Source: Saccharopolyspora oryzae (GTDB lineage: Bacteria; Actinomycetota; Actinomycetes; Mycobacteriales; Pseudonocardiaceae). From it: DNA of 64,000 nt. Position numbers and translations under genes: made by a program. The notes beneath the pieces were generated by a model. The model was not told the origin of the DNA and searched no databases. It worked only from the letters and a program-made list of their open reading frames with translations. The DNA lies in assembly GCF_027853915.1 (NCBI RefSeq), contig NZ_JAQGLA010000010.1, positions 1 through 64,000 of the forward strand. Reading direction: 5' to 3'. This document shows, piece after piece, positions 1 to 11,100 of the stretch (position 1 is its first letter; every line of letters begins with the position of its first letter).

Positions 1-800
1 TGGCCACGGTCCAGTCCGCTGCGGGGCGCGAGAGGCCGCAGGCGCAACGCCAGTCCTGATCCGCGTCGCCGAGGAAGGCCCCGCAGCGCGGGCAGTTCAG
101 CGCGTCGCCCTTCCACCGCGCGCCACCGGAGATCCACGTGACGCTGGGGTGGTCCGCGGCCGCGAACACGATGTTCGGGTCGTCGCGGTTGGCGATCACG
201 TGCGCACCGGGAGCCGCGGTGAGGGCCCGCCGCAAGCTCTCGGCCACCGTGCGGATCTCACCGACCCGGTCCAGCTGGTCCCGGCTGAGGTTGAGCAGCA
301 GGATCACCGCCGGTTCGAACTGCGCGGTCACCTGCGCCAGGTGCAGCTCGTCGACCTCCAGCGCGGCGAACGGGGCGCTCGGCCTGGTCATCAGCGCGGC
401 GACGTGCCCGTCGAGCATGTTCGCGCCGGTGGCGTTGCTGACCGCCGGAGCTCGGGAGCGGAGCGCCTCGGCCACCATCCGGGTGGTGGTGGTCTTGCCG
501 TTGGTCCCGGTCACCATCACCACGCGCCGTCCGACCACCAGCCTGCGCAGTGCCTGCGGTTGCAGGCTCAGCGCGAGGCGGCCACCGATCATCGCGCCGC
601 TGCCCAGGCCGAGCCGCCTCGACATCGAGGAGGCCAACCGGCCCAGGTCGATCGCGATCGTGGTCCGCAGGTCGAGCCGGTGTCCGCCGCGCTGCGGCGG
701 CTGCACCGGTGCCGGCACCACCCGCCACTGCTGCCCGGCCGGTGACCTCCGGCCGGAAGTCGGCTCGACGGCCCCGGTCTCCCGCGTGGTCTCGGCCATG
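1..800 (-). CDS. murT: MurT, lipid II isoglutaminyl synthase subunit (3' end outside window)
   Basis: This is a Mur-ligase-family protein. In the family, MurT works with the glutaminase GatD to amidate D-Glu of lipid II in the cytoplasm. The P-loop GTNGKTTTTR is seen about 95 residues from the ATG at 800. Further on are LEVDEL and LNLSRDQLDR segments and a four-Cys ribbon (CPRCG then CACG) close to the window edge. The ribbon separates MurT from ordinary Mur ligases. GatD would be expected just beyond base 1 but cannot be seen. The gene is truncated by the window and not visibly damaged. Confidence 0.9.
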
Positions 801-862
801 CACCCCTCCCCCCTCGGTGCCCGCAGCCGGCGGGCCTCCCGGGTCAGCTCGGGACGAGCACG

Positions 863-1042
863 TCACCACCACTCGGCCGCACTCGGTCGCGCCGTCCGTC
901 GCTTCTTCGCCAGTGTGGACCGAGATCGGCGAAACAGCGCGACGATCAGCAGCAGGACACCAGCGGTGATCGCCGCTGGTCCCACCCAGCCGTGCAAGGC
1001 GCTGGTCAGCTCGACCAGCGCGGCCCGTTGACCGGTGGACAT
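863..1042 (-). CDS. Small single-pass membrane protein, 59 aa
   Basis: The frame starts at an ATG preceded by a strong AGGAGGG-type ribosome site and ends in a TGA 62 bases before murT. It encodes a short polar N-terminus, one hydrophobic helix (VGPAAITAGVLLLIVALF) and a very basic tail rich in Arg and Lys. That pattern predicts one membrane helix with a cytoplasmic basic tail. It lies upstream of murT on the same strand and may be co-transcribed. No family is recognised. Confidence 0.55.
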   Translation of the reverse strand: MSTGQRAALVELTSALHGWVGPAAITAGVLLLIVALFRRSRSTLAKKRRTARPSAAEWW

Positions 1043-1368
1043 CGTGGTGTCCCTCCTTCCGCGCGAGCAGGTCGTGTCCGGCCAGGTGCCGGAACTCGTC
1101 GCCGCACATGATCCAGCCGAACCCCGGCTCGGGTGGGTGCCAACATGCCGGTGAATCGCCCCATCGAGGAGGGTTCACCAACTCGATGATCAGCGATGAC
1201 GGATCGTGCGCACCGCAATCGGACGCGGCTGGGCGATCACCGCGATCCTTCGCCGAGGTGCTCACCCGAACAGGTCCTGCGCGCTGAACACGCTCGGCGA
1301 TCTTCGAGGCGATCGTTCAGGCTCTGACTGCACCCGCAGGCCCGCCGCGGCGGGCGAAGGGAGGCGGA
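1043..1368. other. Intergenic stretch between small membrane genes
   Basis: No convincing gene is seen. A 59-codon plus-strand frame (1108-1287) and a minus-strand frame running into the 863-1042 gene are both open, but neither has a good ribosome site or recognisable content. The stretch probably carries the promoter for the minus-strand small gene and that for the plus-strand gene at 1369. Confidence 0.4.
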
Positions 1369-1473
1369 ATGGGTCAGGTTCTGCTGTTGATCGGAATGGG
1401 CGGGATCGCGCTGGGCGGGATCGGTTGGACCGCCTGGGACATCCGCTCCGACCTGCGTCGGCGCAAGTTGTGA
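1369..1473 (+). CDS. Tiny membrane protein, 34 aa
   Basis: An ATG follows a GGGAGG ribosome site at the right spacing. The 34-residue product is one glycine-rich hydrophobic helix (LLLIGMGGIALGGIGW) followed by a charged end (DIRSDLRRRKL). It would be a single-span membrane microprotein with a basic cytoplasmic tail. It is followed at once by a strong hairpin. The function is unknown, and the call rests on the ribosome site and the clean helix-plus-basic-tail architecture. Confidence 0.5.
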   Translation: MGQVLLLIGMGGIALGGIGWTAWDIRSDLRRRKL

Positions 1474-1491
1474 GCACTTGATCGAGCAATG

Positions 1492-1623
1492 CTTCGAGGG
1501 CCCGCGGCCGACTCCGCCGGATGAGCGGAGTTCGGCCGCGAGCCCTCGAAGAAGCACGGGGAACCCCGCCGGAGAGAGGCAGGCGGGGTTCCCCGTGGAT
1601 CACCTGGTCCCGCGGACCAGGTG
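1492..1623. terminator. Three consecutive strong hairpins between convergent genes
   Basis: Three back-to-back inverted repeats lie between the 34-aa gene and the rpf stop. The first, 1492-1551, has a stem of about 25 bp with few mismatches. The second, 1557-1595, has a 14-bp perfect GC stem. The third, 1601-1623, has a 10-bp stem and 3-base loop. They fit bidirectional termination for convergent transcripts. No U-tract is present, as is usual in actinobacteria. Confidence 0.65.
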
Positions 1624-1625
1624 GG

Positions 1626-2850
<1,225 letters not shown>

Positions 2851-5193
2851 TCACTCCGTTCGGAGCCCCTCCGGCCGGGCAGCGCGGCTCGCGGCGGGCA
2901 GGCTCAGCGCGGTGACCACCAAGACCGAGGCCGCTGCGAAGGCGAACAGGCCGAGCATTCCGGGCAGGTCGACGATCACCGCGCCTTCCCCTTCGGCCAT
3001 CACCACCAGCACCCCGATCAGCAGGCCGGTCACCGTGGCCAGCGCGGCGGCAACGACCATCGGAACGGCGTTCTGCACCAGCAAGGACTGCCACAGCGTC
3101 CGGCGCGGCACCCCCACGGCGCCCAGCACCGCCAGCGGGCGGCGCCGCTCCTGGATCTGCTCGGCGGCCGAGACGAACAAGCTGCACCCGATCAGCGCGA
3201 AGACCACCAGGGCTCCGGCCAGCAGGGCAAGCCGGACGGCGGCCAGCGCCGCATCCCGCTGCTCCTTCGGATCGGACCCCAGCGAGGGCGCCTTGCCGCT
3301 CGTCGACGGTTCGACCAGGTGAGCTGCCGCGACGTTGCGAATGCGCTCGATCAGGTCTGGCGACGCCGTCGGAGCCAGCTCAACCTCGAGGCGGACCTGC
3401 TGGGTGCTGGCCGGAATTCCGGCCGCCGCCGCCGGCGTGACCAGCAGGTCGGGGTAGTTCCCCGGCACGGTGGTTGCGACGGTCGCCGGCCGCACCGGAC
3501 CAGGAACCGTCCAGGTCGCTGGCCTCTCCGGGGTCGGCCGATCGGCCTCGCCGTAGTAGCTGTTGGACAGCAGGAGAGCCGTACCGGCGAGGTGATCGGT
3601 CTTCTGGTCCGGGGTCGCGGCGAAGACGTCGCCGTCGGCGCACTCCGGTACCGCGGCCAGCGCGGCGATCTGCCCGCAGTCCGCGATGTGCACCGTCCAC
3701 TGCGCGCGGCTGTTGTCGCTCGCCAGGACCGTCGACTCCGTCGAATGCGCGGCGAGGACGCCCGGCAACGCCTGCAGCTCCTTCACCGCCCGTTCCAGCG
3801 CGGCCGGGTCCTCCGGCAGCCCGGACTCGATCGTCAGCGGTCCGGCGGTGACTTCCGGTTCTGGCACGGGGTCCGCGACCTTGGAACCTATCGTGCCGAG
3901 GAGCGTCTGCAGCGCGATCACACCTGCGACGACCACTGCGATGGCGCTGACCGACCGCGCGGCGGTACCGCTGGTCATCTGGAGCCGGCGCACCGCGAGC
4001 TGCCACGCGGTGGAACCGCCGCCCAGCCGCCCCACGAACCGCTCAACGCACCACGGGAGCAGCAGCGGGACACCGACGAGGACCAGCACGACCGACGCGA
4101 CGAATCCCTGGGTCCCGCCCGTGCTGCTGACCCCGCTGATGCCGAAGCTCAGCAACCCCAGCAGGCCCACCACTACCGGCACCAGCCGCCAGGCCAGCTT
4201 CCGCGGCCTGGCCGCGGTCCGGCGCGCGACCTGCAGTGGCTCGACGATGCTGCCCCGGAGGGAGGTGGTGGTGACCAGCGCGGCCAGCACCGGGATCCCG
4301 ACCGTGATCAGCAGCGCGAGCCACCAGACCGGCCGAAGATCAGAACCGAAGATCGAGAGCTCGCCCAGACCGGCGGCGGCTTCGACGGCTGGTCGCACCA
4401 GCACGAGCAGCAACCACCCGAGCGCCACGCCGAGCACGGCTCCGGCCAGGGACTCCCCGGCCGCCATCCGGCGGACCTGGGCGCTGGTGGCCCCGACCAG
4501 CCGCATCGCCGCCAGCCGGCGTTGCCGCGCGGCTTCGGCCAGCCGGGCGGTCGCGGCGACGTAGACCACGATCGGCACCAGCAGCACCGCGATGCCCAGG
4601 AGCAGGAGGAGCTGGGCGTCCGGTTCGAAGGCCGTGGTGCCGTACTGCCCGGATTCCCCGAAGTGGTCGACTACTCCGTCCACCCGGTCGCTGCGCGGCG
4701 ACAGCGAATCGCTGCCCGCGTAGAAGAACAGCTCGCCGGGCCCGGTCAAGCCGTCCTCCCCGATGACACCGACGATCTCCGCGGGCAGCCGCGGGCGCAG
4801 CAGCTCTCCGCCCGGCGCCCGGAGCAGCTCCTGCAGCGCTGGGGAGACGACGACCTCGCCCGGTCCGGGATTGCGCTCGAGTCCCGGCGCGACCGGCGCG
4901 TCCGGGCGCAGCTCGCGCAGCTGCAGTCCTCGGACGTAGGTCTGCCCGAGCTCGAGCATGTTGCTGTGCGCGACCAGCACACCGACGCCTGGAGCGTCCC
5001 CGGGGGCGACCGGGTTCCGGGCGTTCTCCCGCTCTGCCTGCGCGGCGACGACGTTGGGAATCGTCGCGGCGCCCAGCAGCACCACGACGCCGAGGCCGAT
5101 GCCGACCGCGGTCACCACGAGCCGCCCCCATGGGCGATGTCCGGTGAACGCCAGGCGGAGGCCGAAGGCCAGATCCCGCAGCGCGCTCGTCAT
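2851..5193 (-). CDS. FtsX-like ABC transporter permease
   Basis: This is the membrane subunit of a MacB/FtsX-type ABC exporter, 780 residues. The arrangement is one N-terminal helix (about 25-45), a large extracytoplasmic region, and a first FtsX block with several helices between about 195 and 380. Another helix near 410, a second extracytoplasmic region and a second FtsX block (about 650-770) follow. I count roughly ten membrane segments. The gene overlaps the ATPase gene by 4 bases (ATGA), so the two are translationally coupled. The substrate is unknown. Family members export peptides, lipids or antibiotics, or act mechanically on cell-wall enzymes. Confidence 0.88.
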   Translation of the reverse strand: MTSALRDLAFGLRLAFTGHRPWGRLVVTAVGIGLGVVVLLGAATIPNVVAAQAERENARNPVAPGDAPGVGVLVAHSNMLELGQTYVRGLQLRELRPDAPVAPGLERNPGPGEVVVSPALQELLRAPGGELLRPRLPAEIVGVIGEDGLTGPGELFFYAGSDSLSPRSDRVDGVVDHFGESGQYGTTAFEPDAQLLLLLGIAVLLVPIVVYVAATARLAEAARQRRLAAMRLVGATSAQVRRMAAGESLAGAVLGVALGWLLLVLVRPAVEAAAGLGELSIFGSDLRPVWWLALLITVGIPVLAALVTTTSLRGSIVEPLQVARRTAARPRKLAWRLVPVVVGLLGLLSFGISGVSSTGGTQGFVASVVLVLVGVPLLLPWCVERFVGRLGGGSTAWQLAVRRLQMTSGTAARSVSAIAVVVAGVIALQTLLGTIGSKVADPVPEPEVTAGPLTIESGLPEDPAALERAVKELQALPGVLAAHSTESTVLASDNSRAQWTVHIADCGQIAALAAVPECADGDVFAATPDQKTDHLAGTALLLSNSYYGEADRPTPERPATWTVPGPVRPATVATTVPGNYPDLLVTPAAAAGIPASTQQVRLEVELAPTASPDLIERIRNVAAAHLVEPSTSGKAPSLGSDPKEQRDAALAAVRLALLAGALVVFALIGCSLFVSAAEQIQERRRPLAVLGAVGVPRRTLWQSLLVQNAVPMVVAAALATVTGLLIGVLVVMAEGEGAVIVDLPGMLGLFAFAAASVLVVTALSLPAASRAARPEGLRTE

Positions 5194-5870
5194 CGGGTCA
5201 CCTCCGAGAGCTTCGTGGCGCCGTCGCGGAGCACGACCTCCCGGTCCGCGTAGGCGGCCACCCGGGCCTCGTGGGTCACCAGCACGACCGCGGCACCGGT
5301 GTCGCGGGCAGCGCGAGTCAGCAGGCCCATCACCTGCTCGCCGCCGACCGAGTCCAGCGCGCCGGTGGGTTCGTCGGCGAAGACGACCGCGGGCTCGGCC
5401 ACCAGCGCTCGCGCCAGCGCGGCGCGCTGGCCCTGACCACCGGAGATGTCCCCGGGCCGGGAAGCTGCCACGCCGGCGATGCCGAGCTCGTCCAGCCAGG
5501 CCATGGCCTTCTTCTCGGCTTCGCGGCGCTTGGTCCCGCCGAGCTGGAGCGGCAGCGCGACGTTCTCCCGCACGGTCAGCTCCGGGACGAGCTGGCCGAA
5601 CTGGAAGACGAAGCCGAACTCCGACCGGCGCAGCTCGCTGCGCTCGTCGTCGGACAGCTCGGTCAGCTCCCTGTCCCGGTAGCGGACCCGCCCGGAATCA
5701 GGGAGCCGGATGCCGGCGAGGACGTGCAGCAGCGTCGACTTGCCGGAGCCGGAGGAGCCCATCACCGCGACGACCTCGCCGGCCTCGACCGACAGACCGG
5801 CACCGCGCAGGGCCGGGGTGGGACCGAAGGACAGCTGCAGGTCCGCGCCGGACAGCAGTGGTTCGCTCAC
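5190..5870 (-). CDS. ABC transporter ATP-binding protein
   Basis: This is the cytoplasmic ATPase partner of the FtsX-like permease, 226 residues and of LolD/MacB size. Visible motifs are Walker A (GSSGSGKST), the Q-loop region (FGFVFQFGQLV), a signature ISGGQGQR, Walker B (VVFADEPTGALD) and the H-loop (LVTHEARVA). The GTG start at 5870 overlaps the padR stop (GTGA) and the 3' end overlaps the permease start. That makes a tightly coupled three-gene operon padR-ATPase-permease. The layout suggests the exporter is switched on by a ligand of the PadR protein. Confidence 0.92.
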   Translation of the reverse strand: MSEPLLSGADLQLSFGPTPALRGAGLSVEAGEVVAVMGSSGSGKSTLLHVLAGIRLPDSGRVRYRDRELTELSDDERSELRRSEFGFVFQFGQLVPELTVRENVALPLQLGGTKRREAEKKAMAWLDELGIAGVAASRPGDISGGQGQRAALARALVAEPAVVFADEPTGALDSVGGEQVMGLLTRAARDTGAAVVLVTHEARVAAYADREVVLRDGATKLSEVTR

Positions 5871-6391
5871 TGGGAGACCTCCTGGGCGAGTGGTTCGAGT
5901 CGGGTGATGGCCAGTTCCAGCCAGCGCAGGTCCGCTTCCAGGTGGAACAGCGCGTAGTCGTGCACCAGCTGCTCGCCAGGTGCGGCGTCGGCCTTGCGGC
6001 GGGTCAGCTCGCGCATCCGGGCAAGGTGAGCGCTGCGCTGGCTGTCCAGCACCGCGGTGGCGTCGCGTCCGGAGCGGACCGCGAGGACGATCTTGGTGTA
6101 GAGGGTGTTGTGCAGCTCCGCGACCGGCTTCTCCGGCGTGCTCAGCCACTCCTCCAGCCGCTGGCGGCCGGTGTCGGTGATCGAGTAGCGCTTGCGGTCG
6201 GGCCCGTCGCCGGACTCCACTCCGTCGACCTCGACGAGGCCGTCGCGCAGCAACCGGGACAGCGTCGAGTAGACCTGGCCGTACGCCAGGGACTTGGCGT
6301 GCCCGAAGTTGGCGTCGTAGGCCCGCTTGAGGTCGTATCCGTAACCGGGGCCACCCTCCAGCAACCCCAGCATGGTGAGACCGATTGACAT
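5867..6391 (-). CDS. PadR-family transcriptional regulator
   Basis: A 174-residue repressor-type protein starts the exporter operon. The N-terminal winged helix (LTMLGLLEGGPGYGYDLKRAYD, with a YGQVYSTLSRLLRDGLVE recognition region and a wing ending RKRYSITDTGRQRLEEWL) is typical of PadR. The C-terminal half is the helical Vir_act_alpha_C dimerisation region, the length of subfamily s1. A perfect 12-bp inverted repeat lies just upstream of its ATG, so autoregulation with the downstream exporter is likely. The inducer is not evident. Confidence 0.9.
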   Translation of the reverse strand: MSIGLTMLGLLEGGPGYGYDLKRAYDANFGHAKSLAYGQVYSTLSRLLRDGLVEVDGVESGDGPDRKRYSITDTGRQRLEEWLSTPEKPVAELHNTLYTKIVLAVRSGRDATAVLDSQRSAHLARMRELTRRKADAAPGEQLVHDYALFHLEADLRWLELAITRLEPLAQEVSQ

Positions 6392-6400
6392 GCGACCGAC

Positions 6401-6430
6401 TATACACTCGATGTATATATCGAGTGTATA
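6401..6430. promoter_or_regulatory. PadR operator palindrome
   Basis: Two perfect 12-base arms, TATACACTCGAT and ATCGAGTGTATA, flank a 6-base GTATAT core, 9 bases upstream of the padR ATG. It is strikingly AT-rich for this genome and overlaps where the promoter -10 should be. PadR proteins bind such dyads, so this is the likely autoregulatory operator. Confidence 0.8.
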
Positions 6431-6457
6431 GCTCGCCGATATAGTCGAATTCGCTGG

Positions 6458-7333
6458 TCAGTCGGCGTGTTGCGGCAGCACGGTGTAGCGGGGATCGCGG
6501 GCCGATGCGCGGCCGGCTTCGAAGATCCCGTAGCGGGTGGCCGCCGCAGCGGCGTTCAGGCAGAGCCCCGAGGTGATCCGCGCGGCCCGACTCCGGCCGG
6601 ACAGGGCAGCAGCGCCCAGACCGATGCAGGCCAGCGCCCGAGCAGCGCGAAGCACCGCCCCTGCCCGCCCCTGCCGGTAGACCTCGCCGACCATTCCCGC
6701 GCTGCGGTGCATCCGGCTGAACGCCACCAGCTCCAGCGCTGCACCCGCGATCGCCATTCGCCGCGCCGGCGCGGACTCCCCCGGCGCGGCGAGCATGCTG
6801 ACCGCACCGGCGCTGGACACCGCGCTTCCGGCGAAGACGAAGGGCAGTTCCCGGTATGACTCGTGCCAGCTCGGCACCGCCGTGTCGGCCAGCAGCACCG
6901 CGGTGTAGGTCGTCATCGCGGGCGCGAGCACTGCGGCCGCCGTGCTCGCGGCGCGTCCGGACCGGGGCAGCAGACCGGTCAGCTCGCTGGCCGCGCCCGC
7001 GCTGGCCAACGCCGAGAACGGCGCCAGGATCCAGGACCCGACGCTCAGCGGCGAGGTCGGCTTGAACACCCGCAGCATGTTCAGGAACCGCATCGGCCGC
7101 CCCAGGTCGTGGACCAGCGCGCCCACGCTGGCTGTCGCTCCCACCGCTGCGGTCAGCCGACCAGCACGGGCCAGGTCGCGGCGACCGGTGATGTCCGCCA
7201 GCAGCGCCATGGTCGACGACGCTCCGGCCGCCCCGCCGAGGTAGAGGTAGAGCGGCACGTCCGGGACCTTCCACACCGGCGGTTTGAGCACCGGGCGGCC
7301 GTAGTAGGACTCGAACTCCTCGGCGGAGGTCAC
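6458..7333 (-). CDS. NrfD/PsrC-like membrane subunit of formate dehydrogenase
   Basis: This 291-residue polytopic protein is the likely membrane anchor and quinone-reactive subunit of the formate dehydrogenase encoded upstream. It begins with a polar stretch (YYGRPVLKPPVWKVPDVPLYLYLGGAAG), as in NrfD/PsrC proteins, followed by about eight hydrophobic segments. Conserved-looking features are HDLGRPMRFLNMLRVFKPTSPLSVGSW. The GTG at 7333 was chosen because GGGGAGGAA precedes it and it overlaps the fdhB stop (GTGA). It is the last gene of the fdh operon. Confidence 0.82.
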   Translation of the reverse strand: MTSAEEFESYYGRPVLKPPVWKVPDVPLYLYLGGAAGASSTMALLADITGRRDLARAGRLTAAVGATASVGALVHDLGRPMRFLNMLRVFKPTSPLSVGSWILAPFSALASAGAASELTGLLPRSGRAASTAAAVLAPAMTTYTAVLLADTAVPSWHESYRELPFVFAGSAVSSAGAVSMLAAPGESAPARRMAIAGAALELVAFSRMHRSAGMVGEVYRQGRAGAVLRAARALACIGLGAAALSGRSRAARITSGLCLNAAAAATRYGIFEAGRASARDPRYTVLPQHAD

Positions 7334-8187
7334 CGCTTCCTCCCCGCGAAGCATCCGGCGATCATCGCCGCCGCGGTCAGCGCCGCGGCCGCCGCGTGCC
7401 GCCACATCGACGGCAGGTCCCGCGTGGTCACCACCGGATCGGGCGGCAGCCCGTAGACCTCCGGCTCGTCCAGCAGCAGGAAGAAGGCCCCGGCCCCGCC
7501 CACCCCGTCATCGGGGTCCTGCCCGTAGAGCCGGGCGCTGGTGACCCCCTGCTCGTGCAGCTCGGACACCCGGTGCTCGGCGCGTTCGCGCAGTTCGTCG
7601 AGCGGGCCGTACTGGATCGACTCCGTCGGGCACGCCGTCGCGCAGGCCGGCATCAGCCCGGCACCCAGCCGGTCCTGGCACATCGTGCACTTGGCCGCAC
7701 CGCCGGTGTCCGGCCGGACGTCGATCACCCCGTACGGGCAGGCAGGCACGCAGTACCCGCACCCGTTGCAGACGTCGTCCTGGACCAGCACCGTGCCGTA
7801 CTCGGTGCGGATCAGCGCCCCGGTCGGGCAGACGTCCAGGCACGCGGCGTGGGTGCAGTGCTTGCAGACGTCCGAGGACATCAACCAGCGCACCTGGTCG
7901 CCCCCCATCCCCGGCATCCCCAAGTCCACAGTGGACGTCTGCTCCACGAAGGCCACGTGCCGCCACGTCGTGGCGCCCAGCTCGCCGGTGTTGTCGTAGG
8001 ACATCCCGGTGAGGTCGAGACCGTCCTCGGGCAGCAGGTTCCACTCCTTGCAGGCCACCTCGCACGCCTTGCAGCCGATGCACACGCTGGTGTCGGTGAA
8101 GAACCCGACGCGCTCGGGGTGGTCTGCCGGGTATCCGGCCTCCCCCGCCGGGTCCGCGAGCGGTCCGCTCAACCGGTTCCGGTCCAC
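7330..8187 (-). CDS. Formate dehydrogenase iron-sulfur subunit
   Basis: This electron-transfer subunit of 285 residues carries four ferredoxin-like cysteine clusters: CIGCKACEVAC near the start, CKHCTHAACLDVCP, CNGCGYCVPACPYG, and CTMCQDRL with CATACP. It should pass electrons from the molybdopterin subunit to the membrane subunit. The C-terminus has one hydrophobic helix (AAAALTAAAMIAGCFAG), as in FdnH-type subunits. The start at GTG 8187 gives a 9-base spacing to GGAGGGGA; a GTG at 8196 is an alternative. The gene is 5 bases from fdhA and overlaps the nrfD-like gene. Confidence 0.92.
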   Translation of the reverse strand: MDRNRLSGPLADPAGEAGYPADHPERVGFFTDTSVCIGCKACEVACKEWNLLPEDGLDLTGMSYDNTGELGATTWRHVAFVEQTSTVDLGMPGMGGDQVRWLMSSDVCKHCTHAACLDVCPTGALIRTEYGTVLVQDDVCNGCGYCVPACPYGVIDVRPDTGGAAKCTMCQDRLGAGLMPACATACPTESIQYGPLDELRERAEHRVSELHEQGVTSARLYGQDPDDGVGGAGAFFLLLDEPEVYGLPPDPVVTTRDLPSMWRHAAAAALTAAAMIAGCFAGRKR

Positions 8188-8192
8188 GCGGC

Positions 8193-11100
8193 TCACTCCC
8201 CTCCGAATCTCGGGTCGTCGGCGTGCTCCACGCCGGTGTGCTCGGTGACCCCCGCCCGCCTGCGGTAGTCCTCGACGTAGCGGGCCAGCGCCGGACCCCG
8301 CGGGCGTCGCCCCGGCCGGACGTCGCAGGCGCCCGCCTTGGTCTCCATGATGTGCACGTTGGGGTCCAGCGCCACGTTGATCAGCTCGTTCGCGGCATCG
8401 CCCGCAGTCAGCCCGTTCGGCCCCCAGTGCCACGGGATGCCGACCTGGTGCACGGTGCGGTCGCCGAGCTGCAGCGGCCGAATCCGGGCGGTGACCAGCA
8501 CCCGGCCCTCGATGGCGTTGCGCGCGGTGACCACGGTGGCCCACTCCAAGTGCCGCAGCCCGCGCTCGGCCGCCAGCTCCGGGGAGACCTCCAGGAACAT
8601 CGCCGGCGCGAGCTCGGACAGGTGCGCCAGCCACCGGCTCATGCCGCCCGCGGTGTGGTGCTCGGTGAGCCGGAACGTGGTGAAGACGTACGGGAAGACG
8701 TCGCTGCCCGGTTCGTCCCCGCTGGGCTGGTAGCGGTTCTCCGGCCGGGAGAACACCTGGCGCGCGGGGTTCCGCTGCTGGTCGGGGTGGACGCGGTTGG
8801 CGACCGGCGATTCCTGCGGTTCGTAGTGGGCGGGCAGCGGGCCGTCGACCAGCCCGGCCGGGACGTAGAGCCAGCCGCGGCCGTCGGTCTGCATGATGAA
8901 CGGATCGGTGCCCGCGATGCCCTCCGGTCCGGTGGCATCCGGTGCGGGCACGAAGTCCGGGCGCTTGGTCCGGTCGAAATCGGGGATGTCGTGCCCGGTC
9001 CACTCCCCGTTCTGCGCGTCCCACCAGACGTAGGCCTTGCGATCGCTCCACGGTCGACCGTCCGGGTCCGCCGAGGCGCGGTTGTAGAGGATCCGCCGGT
9101 TCGCCGGCCAGGCCCAGCCCCACTCCGGAGCGACCCACGACTGCTCCGCGCCTGGTCGGCGGCGGGCGGTCTGGTTGACGCCGTCGGCGAAGATCCCGCA
9201 GTAGATCCAGCACCCGCAGCGGGTGGAGCCGTCCGCGCGCAGCTGGGTGTAGGACGACAGCGGTGCTCCGTCGGCGCCGAAGCCGTTGATCTCCTGCAGC
9301 ACCGCCGCCGCGCTGGGCTCGCCGAACTCGCCCTCGGTCGGGTAGTCCCAGGTCAGCTCCCGCAGCGGGCGGTCGCGTTCGTCGTGCTGCGCCTTCTGCT
9401 TCAGCCGCCGTCCCAGGTGGTAGAAGAACCACAGGTCGCTGCGCTGGTCCCCGGTCGGTTCGACGGCCTTGTGGTGCCACTGCACCAGCCGCTGGGTGTT
9501 GGTGAAGGTGCCGTCCTTCTCGGTGTGCGCGGCGGCGGGCAGGAAGAAGACCTCGGTGCCGATGTCCTCGGTGCGCAGCTCACCGGTCTCGATCTCCGGG
9601 CCGTCCTTCCAGAAGGTCGCCGTCTCGATCATGTTGAGGTCGCGCACCACCAGCCAGTCCAGGTTGGCCAGGCCGAGCCGCTGCTGACGGGCGTTGGCGG
9701 TGCCCACCGCCGGGTTCTCGCCGACCACGAAGTAGCCCCGGCACCGGCCTTCGATCTGGTCGATCACGGTCTGGAAGGTGCCGTGATCACCGGTGAGCCT
9801 CGGCAGGCGGTCGAAGCAGAAGTCGTTGTCGGCCGTGGCGTGCTCGCCCCACCACGCCTTGAGCAGGCTGACCAGGTAGGCGCGCATGTTCGCCCAGTAG
9901 CCGCAGGCCCTTTCGTCGTCCGCGACGAAGGAGTCGACGTCGAAGTCGGTGTGCGCGTGCGGCATCGGGATGTAGCCGGGCAGCAGGTTGAACAGCGTCG
10001 GGATGTCGGTGGAGCCCTGGATGCTGGCGTGCCCGCGCAGCGCCAGGATTCCCCCGCCGGGGCGGCCGATGTTGCCCAGCAGCAGCTGCAGGATCGACGC
10101 GGCGCGGATGTACTGAACGCCGACGGTGTGGTGCGTCCAGCCGACCGAGTAGGCCACCGCCGTGGTGCGGTCCCGGCCGGAGTTGGCCACCAGCTGCTCG
10201 GCCACCCACTGGAAGTCCGCGCGCGGGATGCCGCAGACCTCTTCCACCAGTTCCGGCGTGTAGCGGGCGTAGTGCCGCTTGAGCAGCTGGAACACGCAGC
10301 GCGGGTGTTGCAGCGTCGGGTCGGTCTCCGCTCGGCCGTGGTAGACGGGGCCGCCGGAACCGGCGCGTTCGGGCCGGCCGGCCTCCCGCTCCCGGCCGTG
10401 CGCCGTCGTCGGGACCTCCGGGCCGTGGCTGCCGACCGACGGCACCGCGTCAGCGCCCTCGTACTGCCAGGTGGTCGTGTCGTAGCTGCCGACGTCGGCG
10501 TCGAAGCCGGAGAAGACGCCGTCCAGGTCCTCGGTGTCGCGGAAGTCCTCGCCGACGATCATCGCGGCGTTGGTGTAGGCGACGACGTAGTCGTGGAAGT
10601 GGGCGTCGTTGGTCAGCACGTGGTTGATCAGCGCGCCGAGGAACGCGATGTCGCTGCCCGCGCGCAGCGGGACGTGCCGGTGCGCCAGCGCCGAGGTCCG
10701 GGTGAACCGCGGGTCGACGTGGATGATCGTGGCGCCGCGCCGCTTGGCCTCCACCACCCACTGGAAACCGACCGGGTGGGCCTCGGCCATGTTGGACCCC
10801 TGGATGAGGATGCAGTCGGCGTTGACGAGGTCCTGCTGGAAGGTGGTGGCGCCGCCGCGCCCGAAGGAGGTGCCCAGACCGGGCACCGTGGAGGAGTGTC
10901 AAATGCGGGCCTGGTTCTCCACCTGGATCGCGCCGAGGGCGGTGTAGAGCTTCTTCATGAGGTAGTTCTCCTCGTTGTCGAGGGTCGCTCCTCCGAGGCT
11001 CGCGATGCCCATCGTGCGGCGCAGCGGACGCCCGTCGGCGTCGGCGTCCTGCCAGGTGGCGGCCCGGGTGGCCAGCACCCGGTCGGCGATCATGTCCAGC

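Noticed and set aside
3319-5253. 644-codon plus-strand frame opposite the ABC permease
   Set aside because: Composition is Arg/Gln/Asp-rich with no domain, and the opposite strand encodes a clear FtsX permease.
10899-10901. TGA in fdhA as a nonsense mutation
   Set aside because: The context is the known Sec site, the frame continues unbroken, a SECIS stem follows and selA/selB are nearby.
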